This document shows positions 45,351 to 53,982 of a stretch of DNA of 56,630 nucleotides, in pieces. Under the pieces are notes generated by a model. That model made no database searches. It was not told where the DNA came from and saw nothing but the letters and a program-made list of their open reading frames with translations. This DNA comes from Verrucomicrobiaceae bacterium UBA2429. GTDB taxonomy: Bacteria > Verrucomicrobiota > Verrucomicrobiia > Verrucomicrobiales > Verrucomicrobiaceae. The stretch's first letter is position 1. Each line of letters begins with the position of its first letter. The DNA is taken from contig DDQZ01000034.1 in assembly GCA_002343505.1 (NCBI GenBank), positions 45,336-101,965 of the forward strand, given 5' to 3'. Both the position numbers and the translations under genes were made by a program.

Positions 45351-46517
45351 TCAATGCTGCGCGCAGAACTCCTCAAAGCGGTCCATGCCGGCGTTGATCA
45401 CATCCAGGCCGGTGGCGTAGCTGAAGCGGATGGTGTTTTCCGCGCCGAAGGCGACGCCGGGCACGGCGGCCACTTTGGCCTTGCTGAGGAGCTTCTCGCA
45501 GAAGTTGACGGAGTTGATGCCCATGGGCTCGATGTTCACCAGGAAATAGAAGGCGCCGAGCGGCTCGACGACGCGCACGTTGCGGATGCCCTGAAGGCGG
45601 CTGAGCATGTACTGGCGGCGCACGTCGAACTCGTCGCGCATGTCGGCCACGATCTGCTGATCGCCGGAGAGGGCGGCGATGGCGCCGTATTGCGCGAAGG
45701 TGGTCGGGTTGCTCGTCGTGTGGCTTTGGATGGTGTCAATGGCGTCGGCGATCTTCTTCGGCGCGGCAGTGTAGCCGAGGCGCCAGCCTGTCATGGCGTA
45801 GGCTTTGGAGAAGCCGTTGATGGTGATGGTGACATCGAAGATCTCCTTGCTCAGGCTGGCGATGCTGACGTGCTTGTTCTCGCCATAGACGAGCTTTTCA
45901 TAAATCTCGTCGGAGAGAATGAGGATGTCCTCGCCGGCGGCGATCTCGCCGATGGCCTGCAACTCCTCGCGGCTGTAAACCGAGCCGGTGGGGTTGCCGG
46001 GGCTGTTGAGGATGATCATCTTGGTCATCGGGGACATGGCGTCCTCGAACTCGTCGGCAGTCATTTTCCAGCCGTTTTCCGCCTTGGTCTCGACGATGAC
46101 CGGGATGCCGCCGACGAGCTTCACCATTTCAGGGTAGCTGGTCCAGTAGGGGGCGGGGATGATGACCTCGTCGCCGGGGTTGATGGTGGCGGCGATGGCG
46201 TTGTAGCAGGAATGCTTCGCGCCGCAGTTCACGCTGATCTGCGAGGGGTCGTACTGGAGGTTGTTGTCTATCAGCAGCTTGGCGGCGACGGCCTCGCGCA
46301 GTTCCAGCAGTCCGGCGCTCTCCGTGTAACGGGTCTGTCCCTTGTTCAGCGCCTCGATGGCGGCCGCGGTGATGTGCGTCGGGGTGTTGAAATCAGGCTC
46401 GCCCGCGCCGAAGCTCAGCACGTCCACTCCCTGCTTTTTGAGCGCCTTGGCCTGGCTGGTGATGGACAGGGTCATGGAAGGCGAAAGCTCGGCGACGTTT
46501 TTGGCGATGAAGTCCAT
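45351..46517 (-). CDS. Class I pyridoxal-phosphate aminotransferase (aspartate-type)
   Basis: 388-residue cytosolic transaminase of subgroup I-gamma, resembling Thermus-type aspartate aminotransferase. Motifs: SFGAGEPDFNTP at the substrate loop, NSPGNPTGSVYS, ILSDEIYEKLVY, the Schiff-base lysine in NGFSKAYAMTGWRLGY, and the arginine in NTIRFSYAT. Exact amino-donor cannot be read from sequence; aspartate is the default. ATG 46517 matches the family start (DFIAKNVAELSPSMT); 46544 is the next upstream choice. The gene leads a run toward cysK. Confidence 0.9.
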   Translation of the reverse strand: MDFIAKNVAELSPSMTLSITSQAKALKKQGVDVLSFGAGEPDFNTPTHITAAAIEALNKGQTRYTESAGLLELREAVAAKLLIDNNLQYDPSQISVNCGAKHSCYNAIAATINPGDEVIIPAPYWTSYPEMVKLVGGIPVIVETKAENGWKMTADEFEDAMSPMTKMIILNSPGNPTGSVYSREELQAIGEIAAGEDILILSDEIYEKLVYGENKHVSIASLSKEIFDVTITINGFSKAYAMTGWRLGYTAAPKKIADAIDTIQSHTTSNPTTFAQYGAIAALSGDQQIVADMRDEFDVRRQYMLSRLQGIRNVRVVEPLGAFYFLVNIEPMGINSVNFCEKLLSKAKVAAVPGVAFGAENTIRFSYATGLDVINAGMDRFEEFCAQH

Positions 46518-46702
46518 AGGATAAGGTGCGGTCTGAGGGATCAAAAAGTGAGGTTGCGGGAAGGGCTGGCTAAAAAGGAGCGGCGGCGGGCTTTGTCAAC
46601 GACGGGCCGTTGCGGCATTCAGCGGCCAGCGCTCCATGTTTGCCCCGCGTCGGCCCTCCATGCGGCTTGACCGGCCCGCCTCCCCTTCCCATCATGGCGC
46701 GC

Positions 46703-47743
46703 ATGGAACGCAAAAGACTCGGACGCAGCGGAATCGTAGTCACGGACATCTGCATGGGCACGATGACCTTCGGCCTCCAGGCCGATGAAAAAACCTCCTT
46801 CGAAATCATGGACCGCGCTCATGACGCGGGCATTGATTTTTATGACGCGGCGGAAATGTATCCCGTGCCGCCCAGCGCGGAGCGTTTCGGCATCACGGAG
46901 GAGATCGTCGGCCGCTGGTTGAAGACCAGGGAGCGCGGCCGCGTGATCGTGGCCACCAAGGTCACCGGCCCCGGCCACGGCTGGTTCCGCCCGCCGGTGC
47001 GCGGCGGCTTCACCGCGCTCGACCGCCGCCAGATTCACCGCGCCTGCGAGGACAGCCTGCGCCGGCTGCAAACCGATTACATTGACCTCTACCAGACCCA
47101 CTGGCCTGACCATCACATGCGCCAGGAGGACACTTTGGAGGCGCTCACCGAACTCGTCGAGCAGGGCAAGGTGCGCGCCATCGGCTGCAGCAACGAGACC
47201 TCATGGGGCCTGATGAAAAACCTCTGGGCCTCCGAAAAGCACGGCCTGGCCCGCTTTGACAGCGTGCAGAACAACTTCTCCCTCATCAACCGCCGCTGCG
47301 AGAGCGAGCTGGCGCAGGTCTGCCGCATGGAGGGCGTGAGCCTGCTTCCCTACTCGCCCCTCGGCGGCGGCGTGCTCACCGGCAAATATCAAAACGGCGC
47401 CCTGCCGCCCGGCGCGCGCTTCAGCGAGTATCTGGTCAGCGGCGGCGAGCGCCAGCAGCGAATGGCGCGGCGCTTCGTCAACGAGCGCACCCTGGAGACC
47501 ACGGCGCGGCTTTCCGTCATCGCCGCGGACATCGGCGTCAGCGTCACCGCGCTGGCCGTGGCATGGAGCAGGCAGCATGATTTTGTGGCCTCCACCATCA
47601 TCGGCGCCACCTCCGTGGCCCAGCTTGAGCAAAGCCTCCAGGCGCGCGATCTCATCCTCGACGCGGAGACCCTGCGCCGCATTGACGAGATAGACACCGC
47701 CATCCCCAATCCCATGACCGAGGACGGGCTGCGCCGGCTGTGA
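46703..47743 (+). CDS. Aldo/keto reductase
   Basis: 346-residue NADPH-dependent reductase similar to E. coli Tas/YghZ-type enzymes. Start [22 protein letters not shown] is typical. The tetrad is visible as Asp and Tyr in DFYDAAEMY, Lys in VATKV and His in QTHWPDH. C-terminal cofactor segment [16 protein letters not shown]. Met 46694 lies 9 bp upstream and is an alternative. It is divergent from the aminotransferase and convergent with the MFS gene, whose stop is 10 bp away inside one hairpin. Substrate unknown. Confidence 0.88.
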   Translation: MERKRLGRSGIVVTDICMGTMTFGLQADEKTSFEIMDRAHDAGIDFYDAAEMYPVPPSAERFGITEEIVGRWLKTRERGRVIVATKVTGPGHGWFRPPVRGGFTALDRRQIHRACEDSLRRLQTDYIDLYQTHWPDHHMRQEDTLEALTELVEQGKVRAIGCSNETSWGLMKNLWASEKHGLARFDSVQNNFSLINRRCESELAQVCRMEGVSLLPYSPLGGGVLTGKYQNGALPPGARFSEYLVSGGERQQRMARRFVNERTLETTARLSVIAADIGVSVTALAVAWSRQHDFVASTIIGATSVAQLEQSLQARDLILDAETLRRIDEIDTAIPNPMTEDGLRRL

Positions 47744-47761
47744 GGCTCGCGCTCACAGCCG
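47735..47761. terminator. Bidirectional hairpin enclosing both convergent stop codons
   Basis: CGGCTGTGAG (47735-47744), 7-nt loop, CTCACAGCCG (47752-47761): a perfect 10-bp stem. The aldo/keto reductase stop lies in the left arm and the MFS stop in the right arm. No T-tract on either side, so it is not a classic rho-independent site; it may protect mRNA ends or assist rho. Confidence 0.55.
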
Positions 47762-48904
47762 CTCGCGCGCGCCGGAGCGGTCGGCGGGAGAGCGGGAGGT
47801 GATGAAGGCGCTGGCGGCGATGATGCCGATGCTGCACACGACTCCGAGCGTTTGGAAGCTCATGACTCCGAGCGCGGCGAAGGCGAGGTAGGGGGCGAGC
47901 ACGCCGCGCAGGCCGGTGAGAAAGCTGTGGACGCTCATGTACTCGGCCACGGCGTGCTCCGGGGCGAGCTTCGTGACCCACAGGCCCCAGGTGACATTGC
48001 CGCCCGCGTTGGCCACGCCCCACAAGGCCATGCCGAGCGTCCAGCAAAACATGTTTTCCCCGAGATAAAAAACGAGGATGCCGGCGGCGAAGATGAGGTT
48101 GAGCACTGCGCGGACTTTGAAGAGGCCCATCTTGTCATAGATGACTCCCCAAGGATAAGCGCAAAGCATGCGGAAGAGCACGGGCACCACGCCGGTGATC
48201 CAGGCGACATCCCTACCCGGCAGGTTGATGCCGTGGACCGGGTTGGCGAGGTATTCCACAAAGAGGCAGGCGGCGACGAGATTGCCGATGCCCATCATCA
48301 TCCAGGAGATGAGCAGGGTGCGGAAGTCGCGGTCCTTTTTCACCCAGCGCAAGGCGGCCCAGAGTCCGGGCGGCGTGTCCTCACGCGCGCTCCAGACCAC
48401 GGAGGGCAGGCGGCGCGTGAGGTGGCCGGAGATGAAGGCGCAGGCGGCGAAAATCCAGAGCAGCCAGCGGTAATGACCAAGGTCCTGCCCGATGAGCCAG
48501 CCGCCGAAAAAGCCGAAGCCCATGGCGGCGGCGGCGCGCACGACACCGGCGATGGAGAAGAGCCTGCCGCGCGCGGCCTCCGGATAATTCAGCCGCCAGA
48601 TCTGGGTGAGCAGCGGTATCTGCATGGAGAAGCAGAACAGACCGAGGCTGAGGCCGGCGACGAACATCCACGGCGAACGGGGCATGAGGGCCGCCAGCGC
48701 CAGAAAGACGCCGCCCAGGAACTGCACACGCGCCGCCGTCCCCGCCAGCGTCGAGCGCGAGCGCAGCAGCAGAGGGACGACAAACAGACTGGTCATGAGG
48801 CCGCCGCTCGTGGCGCTGAGAAAGACGGACTTGCCCATGTCATCCATGGCGAAGACGCGCACGGCGATGAGCATGCCGAAAGTGGTCTGCAGCGTCTCCA
48901 GCAC
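47753..48904 (-). CDS. Major facilitator superfamily transporter
   Basis: 383 residues from a GTG start, with about 11-12 hydrophobic helices and the MFS-type loop VRVFAMDDMGKSVFLSATSGGLMTSLFVVPLLLRSR. The N-terminus is doubtful. The frame stays open to a stop at 49019-49021, and the codons just upstream (TFRNEVWRSLPSG) look like genuine coding sequence leading into helix 1, but contain no ATG, GTG or TTG. Either it starts at GTG 48904 with a short helix 1, or a rare start codon is used, perhaps coupled to the upstream TrhO-RluA gene. Substrate unknown. Confidence 0.8.
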   Translation of the reverse strand: MLETLQTTFGMLIAVRVFAMDDMGKSVFLSATSGGLMTSLFVVPLLLRSRSTLAGTAARVQFLGGVFLALAALMPRSPWMFVAGLSLGLFCFSMQIPLLTQIWRLNYPEAARGRLFSIAGVVRAAAAMGFGFFGGWLIGQDLGHYRWLLWIFAACAFISGHLTRRLPSVVWSAREDTPPGLWAALRWVKKDRDFRTLLISWMMMGIGNLVAACLFVEYLANPVHGINLPGRDVAWITGVVPVLFRMLCAYPWGVIYDKMGLFKVRAVLNLIFAAGILVFYLGENMFCWTLGMALWGVANAGGNVTWGLWVTKLAPEHAVAEYMSVHSFLTGLRGVLAPYLAFAALGVMSFQTLGVVCSIGIIAASAFITSRSPADRSGARERL

Positions 48905-49018
48905 GCCGGATGGCAGCGAGCGCCAGACTTCGTTGCGGAAGGTCAGGCGCGTGGCGTGGTTCGTGGATGCTGTCGAGTCAGTGCTGATGGTGGATGGATG
49001 GAGCAGGAGCGGGACGGG

Positions 49019-50812
49019 TCAATGCCACGATGGCGGATCGTCCTCGAAACCCAGCCTTTCACCGCTGAGCGGGTGCGTGAAGGTGATCCGCCATGCATGC
49101 AAGCACATGGGAGGGGCGTCCACTCCCAGGGTCTGCGTGACGCCAAGCGCGCCGCCGGGGAGATGGACGGGGTCGCCGCAGACAGGGTGGCCAAGCCGCC
49201 AGAGATGAACGCGGATTTGATTCGTGCGCCCGGTGAGGGGTCTGGCCTCCACAAGAGAGGTGCCATCCTCATCACGACGCAGCAGGCGGAAGGCGGTGCG
49301 GGCAGGCAGCCCGGCTGTCTCATCCACGTCACGGCTGCCCAGTTCTCCGGGAGCGCCGCTGATGGGCAGGTCACAAAGACGCTCCTCCCAGGCCGGGTGG
49401 CCTGTGACACGGGCGAGGTACTCTTTTTCCACCTCCCCGCGCGCGAACTGGGTCTGCAGCAGTCCGGCAAAATGACGGGTGCGCGCGGCGATGACCAGGC
49501 CGGTGGTGTTGGCATCGAGCCGGTGGGCGGGGCGCGGCTTTTGCGGATGCCAGGCGGTTTGGAGGAAATGCTGGAGCGTGTTGCGGTGGTAACGGCCGCC
49601 GGGATGCATCGGCAGCGGGGCGGGCTTGCGCAGGACAATGACAGCCTCGTCCTCGAACAGGATGCGGACGTCCGCACTGACCGCGGGTTCGACATCGGCG
49701 GGTTGCAGCCGCAGGTAGCGCTCGCCCCCCTGGACAACGCGCTCCGGTGAGGCAGGCTGCCGGTCCTGGGCGAGCATTCTCTGATTTTCAAAAAGCATGA
49801 GCCATTCCGGCCGCGACACGCCGGGCAGCAGGAGGCAGAGCGCGTCGAGCAGCGTCATTCCGTGGCAGCGCGCGGGGATGGAAATGGGGCGGTGGTTGTC
49901 CTGTGGCGTGGAGCCGGGCAGAGGATCGGCGGCACGTCGCAGGGCCTCCTGGCGCGCGGCCAGGCTGGCGCGGCGGCGCTCGTCATCGGTCTTGAAGCAA
50001 TACGGGCACGAGACTCCCTCGGTGAAGCGCGGGTCATCCTGGTCCCGCGCCGTCAGCGGCGCCATGCAGGCGTGGCATTGAGCGGATCCGGTCTCGCTCA
50101 AGGCGGGGTCGAGGCCGGTGCGCTGGTCGAAGACGAAGCACTCGCCCTCGTAATGCGCGCCGCCGACCTCCTCGAAGTATTTGAGGATGCCGCCGTCGAG
50201 CTGCCAGACCTGCTCGAAACCCTCGCGCTCCAAAAACGGGGCGGCCTTTTCACAGCGGATGCCGCCGGTGCAGAAGGTGACGACGGGCTGCTTCTTCAAC
50301 CCGGCTGGCAGCCGGCGCACGGCGTCGGGGAAATGACGGAAGTGGTCAATGCCCGCCGGCAGCGCGCCTTTGAAGGTGCCCAGCCTCACCTCGTAGTCGT
50401 TGCGCGTGTCCAGCAGGGTGACGGGGCGGCCCTCGTCGAGCCATTGTTTCAACTCGCGCGCGGAGACGCGCGGCGAGGTGTGCCGCGCGGGGTCAATGCC
50501 CTCGACGCCAAACGCGATGATCTCCTTTTTGATCCGCACCAGCATGCGGCGGAAGGGCTGGCGCGCGCTGAGGCTGAACTTGGGCGCCAGCCGTGCGAGT
50601 CCGGGTATGGCGCGCAAAAAATCAAGCAGGGCTTCGATCCCGCGCGCGTCTCCAGCCACGAACATGTTGATGCCCTCGGTGCTCAGCAGGATGGTGCCTT
50701 TCAAGCCCTGCGCGCGGCACAGCTCCAGCAAGCGCGGACGCAGGCTCTTCAAATCCGCCAGCGGGGCGAAGAGGTAGCAGGAGATGTTGGTGACTTCGGC
50801 GGCGGCGGTCAT
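49019..50812 (-). CDS. Fusion of tRNA uridine hydroxylase (TrhO/rhodanese) and RluA-type pseudouridine synthase
   Basis: 597-residue two-enzyme protein. Residues 1 to about 300 match TrhO (YceA, UPF0176): N-terminal ferredoxin-like part (YLFAPLADLKSLRPRLLEL), then a rhodanese domain with the active Cys in FCTGGIRCEKA (about Cys180), and a zinc-like CHAC/CPYC pair. TrhO makes 5-hydroxyuridine at tRNA position 34. After a linker and an S4-like segment (MTLLDALCLLLPG), residues about 385-597 are an RluA-family synthase with catalytic Asp in HRLDANTTGLV (about Asp433) and RTNQIRVHL. No stop or frameshift separates the parts. Start 50812 opens the TrhO family N-terminus. Confidence 0.9.
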   Translation of the reverse strand: MTAAAEVTNISCYLFAPLADLKSLRPRLLELCRAQGLKGTILLSTEGINMFVAGDARGIEALLDFLRAIPGLARLAPKFSLSARQPFRRMLVRIKKEIIAFGVEGIDPARHTSPRVSARELKQWLDEGRPVTLLDTRNDYEVRLGTFKGALPAGIDHFRHFPDAVRRLPAGLKKQPVVTFCTGGIRCEKAAPFLEREGFEQVWQLDGGILKYFEEVGGAHYEGECFVFDQRTGLDPALSETGSAQCHACMAPLTARDQDDPRFTEGVSCPYCFKTDDERRRASLAARQEALRRAADPLPGSTPQDNHRPISIPARCHGMTLLDALCLLLPGVSRPEWLMLFENQRMLAQDRQPASPERVVQGGERYLRLQPADVEPAVSADVRILFEDEAVIVLRKPAPLPMHPGGRYHRNTLQHFLQTAWHPQKPRPAHRLDANTTGLVIAARTRHFAGLLQTQFARGEVEKEYLARVTGHPAWEERLCDLPISGAPGELGSRDVDETAGLPARTAFRLLRRDEDGTSLVEARPLTGRTNQIRVHLWRLGHPVCGDPVHLPGGALGVTQTLGVDAPPMCLHAWRITFTHPLSGERLGFEDDPPSWH

Positions 50813-50876
50813 GACGGGCTGGATGGAACCAAGGATGCGCGCGCCGCGCAAGCGGGCATTCGCCTCCGCGCGCCCC

Positions 50877-51311
50877 TCATGGCCGCCGTCCCTCGTCCAC
50901 GTCTATGTAATGCGCGATGGTCTGGATGTCATCCCGCCTCTCCAGACCGCCGTCGGCCTTGCGCTTCGCCAGGATGGCCGAGATGTGGTCGTTCCAGCCG
51001 AGGGTCTGCACATAGTGGTTCCAGACGAGCCGGTCGGTGTCGTTGAGCGGACGGCTTCTTTCCTGGCACCATTCGAGAATTTCCTCATCCGAGCCGCCCT
51101 GGAGCACGCGCGCCTTGATGTCCTCGTAGTCCACATGCAGAAAGCCGGCCAGCGCGCCATCACTGCCTTTGCCGAGATTCGCGTGCAGGTCCTCCCACAG
51201 CCTGCCCTGCGCGTGCAGGCGTATCTTGGCCGTCATGCGCGGGAAGTATTTCAGACCGGCGGTCTCATCGAGCGGGCTGCATGGAAGCGTGGAGGGATCA
51301 GGCTTGGACAT
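50877..51311 (-). CDS. DUF5069 domain protein
   Basis: 144-residue cytosolic protein. It matches the DUF5069 pattern common in Verrucomicrobia and Planctomycetes: PLDETAGLKYFPRMTAKIRL near the start, then LHVDYEDIKARVLQGGSDEEILEWC and a closing region with RRDDIQTIAHYIDVDEGR. Function unknown. It precedes the TrhO-RluA gene by 64 bp on the same strand and may be co-transcribed with it. Start 51311 is chosen by family length; further upstream the frame is not conserved-looking. Confidence 0.8.
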   Translation of the reverse strand: MSKPDPSTLPCSPLDETAGLKYFPRMTAKIRLHAQGRLWEDLHANLGKGSDGALAGFLHVDYEDIKARVLQGGSDEEILEWCQERSRPLNDTDRLVWNHYVQTLGWNDHISAILAKRKADGGLERRDDIQTIAHYIDVDEGRRP

Positions 51312-51469
51312 GCGGGGATGAATGGCACATGGAAAAGAGTCTGCCAAGCTCCGGGCGCCTCGCGTTGCCGTCCGACGCCAGGCCCGCCAACGGCGATGAC
51401 GTCGGCGAGGAACTGCGCCGCGGCGGAGACATTGACAGGAGGCTTCGGTCCTGGCAGCGGGCCGCCCTG

Positions 51470-51562
51470 TCAGAGTGGATCGGTGATGAGCCCGGCGGAA
51501 GCGGTGGAGAACGGGGCGAGGCCCAGCGCGAGAGCGATGAGGAGGGTGGATTTCGTTTTCAT
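51470..51562 (-). pseudogene. Short signal-peptide ORF, possibly the remnant of a secreted protein
   Basis: The 30-codon ORF reads as a clean signal peptide (KTKSTLLIALALGLAPFSTASA) plus GLITDPL, then TGA. Behind the TGA the same frame continues with plausible GC-rich codons (QGGPLPGPKPPVNVSAAAQF). That suggests a nonsense mutation in a small secreted protein, or a sequencing error. No family is recognised. No Shine-Dalgarno site. Confidence 0.35.
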
Positions 51563-51700
51563 GGGAGGTGGCGTGTGCGGATGAGTGTTTCGAAGGCTTC
51601 TCCAGCGGCAGGTTGCCGCCAGCAGTTGCTTCATGGCGGTGATGCACGGCTTTCCGGCGGGCGTTACAGGCGCGGCAAACTTTTTTGCCTCATATCCGTC

Positions 51701-51731
51701 TTGACATCAGCCAGACAATCAAAGTTTGATT
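51701..51731 (+). promoter_or_regulatory. TIR-PFK promoter with palindromic operator over the -10
   Basis: TTGACA (51701-51706, perfect -35), 18-bp spacer, TTTGAT (51725-51730). A perfect inverted repeat AATCAAA-G-TTTGATT (51717-51731) covers the spacer end and the -10 box, placed where a repressor would block RNA polymerase. The ATG follows 17 bp downstream. Confidence 0.6.
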
Positions 51732-51747
51732 CCGCGAATTATTGATT

Positions 51748-53982
51748 ATGAAAGCATTTCTTTGCCACAACTCCAACGATCAGGCATTTGTTGACCAAGT
51801 TGACAAATGGCTCAGGCGGTTCGGATTGGGGACATTCAACTACACCCGCGAACAATGCGCTTCCAAGGAATGGCCAGTCCAAATGCGCGAAGAGGCCCGG
51901 CAGTGCCCCGCCATGGTTATTTTTGTCGGTGGAAAGTTATCCGACCCCCAAAAACAAGAGATCACCACCGCGTGGAATGAGAGTGAAGTCCGCGTCAATG
52001 CCGGAAAATCCAGGAAGCAGTTCGTATTTGTGGCAGTCGCGGCGAAAGCAGACTTCAAGTCAGTTCCTCATGGAACCGCCGATCCTAAATTTTTACCGCG
52101 CATTGATTACGATTCGGGAAGCTCATCCGAGCAAGTTGCCCGGAAAATCGCCTTTTATTTCCATGTGCCCACTGTCGTCAATGGGCTGCCTTCGAATCCG
52201 AGATTGTTTAATTATGAGAAGATGATTCTCAGGCATCTTGAGAATGTCGAAAAGCACAAGGGAGACCTGTATTTGGACCATCAAAAGCAGGATGCCAAAA
52301 CCTCGCTCTTGCTTGAGGAACTGCGGCGTCTCAGTCTTGCTGGAGCGCCCCTGGAATGGCCGCAAGTTCGCGAGATCAAGGAGTTCATGAATGGCGCTCC
52401 TGTTCCAAATCCCTGGGTCGGCGTGGAAGGAAGCACGGGATTCGATTTCGGCGTGGTCAGAACAGAAAATCACCGTGTGCGCATGTCGGCCACAGTTGAT
52501 GGTTCCGACGGCTCGCACGACGCTGGAAAATACACCCTGCCTGAGGCGGGACCCAGGGGCAAATTGTGGTTTCCCCCGAAGAATGCCAAAGGCTTTAAAG
52601 TCGGAGTGCTGGTTTCCGGCGGAATAGCACCTGGCATAAACGCCGTCATAGACGGGATTGTGCAAAGGCACTGGCTTTATCATACCAGGAACGAAAACGG
52701 GGCATGCCCGGTGATATACGGCTACCAAAACGGCTTCAGCTCTCTTCTTGGCCCCGGCCGCGCCAATCAGCCCTACAGACTGCTGGCTGCGTGCAAAAAG
52801 CACAAAGATGAATACACGAGCCAGGGCGTCCACGGGCGAAGCAACTCGATCATCACTTCGGAGTATGCGAACGAAGGTGGCTCGATTATTGGAACATCGA
52901 GAGTGGATGAACTCACTTCTCCGGACTCGGTCGAGTTTCTTGAGGACATGGCGCGCACACTTTTGAATGATGAAATTGACGTGCTTTATGTGATTGGGGG
53001 GGACGGAAGCATGAGAGCAGCGCACGCACTGTGGACGGTGGCCCTGGAAAGGATGGAAAAGCAGGAAGGCAAACAGAGAAAACAGAAAATCCTGTCCATC
53101 GTGGGTGTGCCCAAAACGATGGACAACGACATTCTCTGGGTCTGGCAGTCATTCGGTTTCATGTCCGCCGTCGAAAAAGCCCGCGAGGTGATCGAAAGCC
53201 TTTACACCGAGGTTTCCGCCAATCCACGCCTTGGGGTGGTCCAGCTTTTTGGTTCGGTTTCCGGTTTTGTGGTCAGCCACGCGGTATTGGCCAGTTCCAC
53301 GGGTCACTGTGAACTGGCCCTGATCCCGGAGGTGCCCTTTAGCATCGAGGGAGTGGCTGAGCACATGCGCAAGAAAATGGCGGCGAATGCCAACGCAAAA
53401 GGTCATGACATGCCTTTCGGCCTCATCGTCATGGCAGAAACAGCGATTCCGACGGACGTTGACAAGTATCTCGATTTGCCGGACAAGCCGGCATCAAAAG
53501 ACGAGCCTGACCCTCATGCGGTTTACCGCGTCGAGCTGACCGATGAGGAGGAAAAAGCTCTCAAGGACTACCTGAAAAACAAAAATATCATCTCCGGTCA
53601 AACCAGCGATTCACTGCGCAGAGCCGGCCTCAAACTCATGAGCACGGGTCTCGCAAACCTGCTGAAAAGCACGCCCGACACGAACGGACTGCAATGGCAG
53701 AACCTCCGCTGTTTGACGAACGAACCCCGTCATCTCCTTCGCTCGGCGGCTCCAAGCTGCTCGGACATCATCAACTGCCAGAGGCTGGGAACTTTGGCGG
53801 TGGACAACGCAATGGGAGGCTATACGGACTTCATGATCTCCCAATGGCTCACGGAGTTCGTCCTGGTGCCGCTCTCCTTGGTGGTCCTCGGTCGCAAGCA
53901 AATCTACACTCCGGGAATCTTCTGGAAGTCTGTCATCGCTAAAACGGGCCAGCACGAAAGCGACATCAATCAAGTCTCCTGA
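51748..53982 (+). CDS. TIR domain fused to a divergent phosphofructokinase
   Basis: 744 residues. Residues 1-125 form a bacterial TIR domain: KAFLCHNSNDQAFVDQVDKWL (strand A, helix A), VIFVGGKLSDPQKQEITTAW with Glu71 at the usual NADase position. Residues 130-280 are an unrecognised linker. From about 282 a group-III-like phosphofructokinase begins: VGVLVSGGIAPGINAVIDG, GGDGS (417-421, Gly420 as in ATP-PFKs), PKTMDND (455-461, Asp459 equivalent to the catalytic Asp), IPEVPF (Glu528) and LRSAAPS (Arg665). The Met-Gly-Arg motif is replaced by Phe501-Gly-Ser503, so fructose-6-phosphate binding is doubtful. GC is near 50-55% in sampled lines and 35% in one, far below flanks. Start ATG 51748; TTG 51742 is an in-frame alternative. 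Function is not established. Confidence 0.85.
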   Translation: MKAFLCHNSNDQAFVDQVDKWLRRFGLGTFNYTREQCASKEWPVQMREEARQCPAMVIFVGGKLSDPQKQEITTAWNESEVRVNAGKSRKQFVFVAVAAKADFKSVPHGTADPKFLPRIDYDSGSSSEQVARKIAFYFHVPTVVNGLPSNPRLFNYEKMILRHLENVEKHKGDLYLDHQKQDAKTSLLLEELRRLSLAGAPLEWPQVREIKEFMNGAPVPNPWVGVEGSTGFDFGVVRTENHRVRMSATVDGSDGSHDAGKYTLPEAGPRGKLWFPPKNAKGFKVGVLVSGGIAPGINAVIDGIVQRHWLYHTRNENGACPVIYGYQNGFSSLLGPGRANQPYRLLAACKKHKDEYTSQGVHGRSNSIITSEYANEGGSIIGTSRVDELTSPDSVEFLEDMARTLLNDEIDVLYVIGGDGSMRAAHALWTVALERMEKQEGKQRKQKILSIVGVPKTMDNDILWVWQSFGFMSAVEKAREVIESLYTEVSANPRLGVVQLFGSVSGFVVSHAVLASSTGHCELALIPEVPFSIEGVAEHMRKKMAANANAKGHDMPFGLIVMAETAIPTDVDKYLDLPDKPASKDEPDPHAVYRVELTDEEEKALKDYLKNKNIISGQTSDSLRRAGLKLMSTGLANLLKSTPDTNGLQWQNLRCLTNEPRHLLRSAAPSCSDIINCQRLGTLAVDNAMGGYTDFMISQWLTEFVLVPLSLVVLGRKQIYTPGIFWKSVIAKTGQHESDINQVS

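Larger units (their letters stand above)
51312..51747. other. 436-bp gap between DUF5069 and the TIR-PFK gene
   Basis: Contains a short reverse-strand signal-peptide ORF (51470-51562), a small hairpin GGCAAA-CTTT-TTTGCC (51674-51689) and the TIR-PFK promoter. Base composition drops from GC-rich to AT-rich at about 51670-51700, marking the left edge of the foreign-looking segment. Confidence 0.5.

Noticed and set aside
51674..51689. GGCAAA-CTTT-TTTGCC hairpin before the TIR-PFK promoter
   Set aside because: Stem of only six pairs with no following T-run; not convincing as a terminator for either side.
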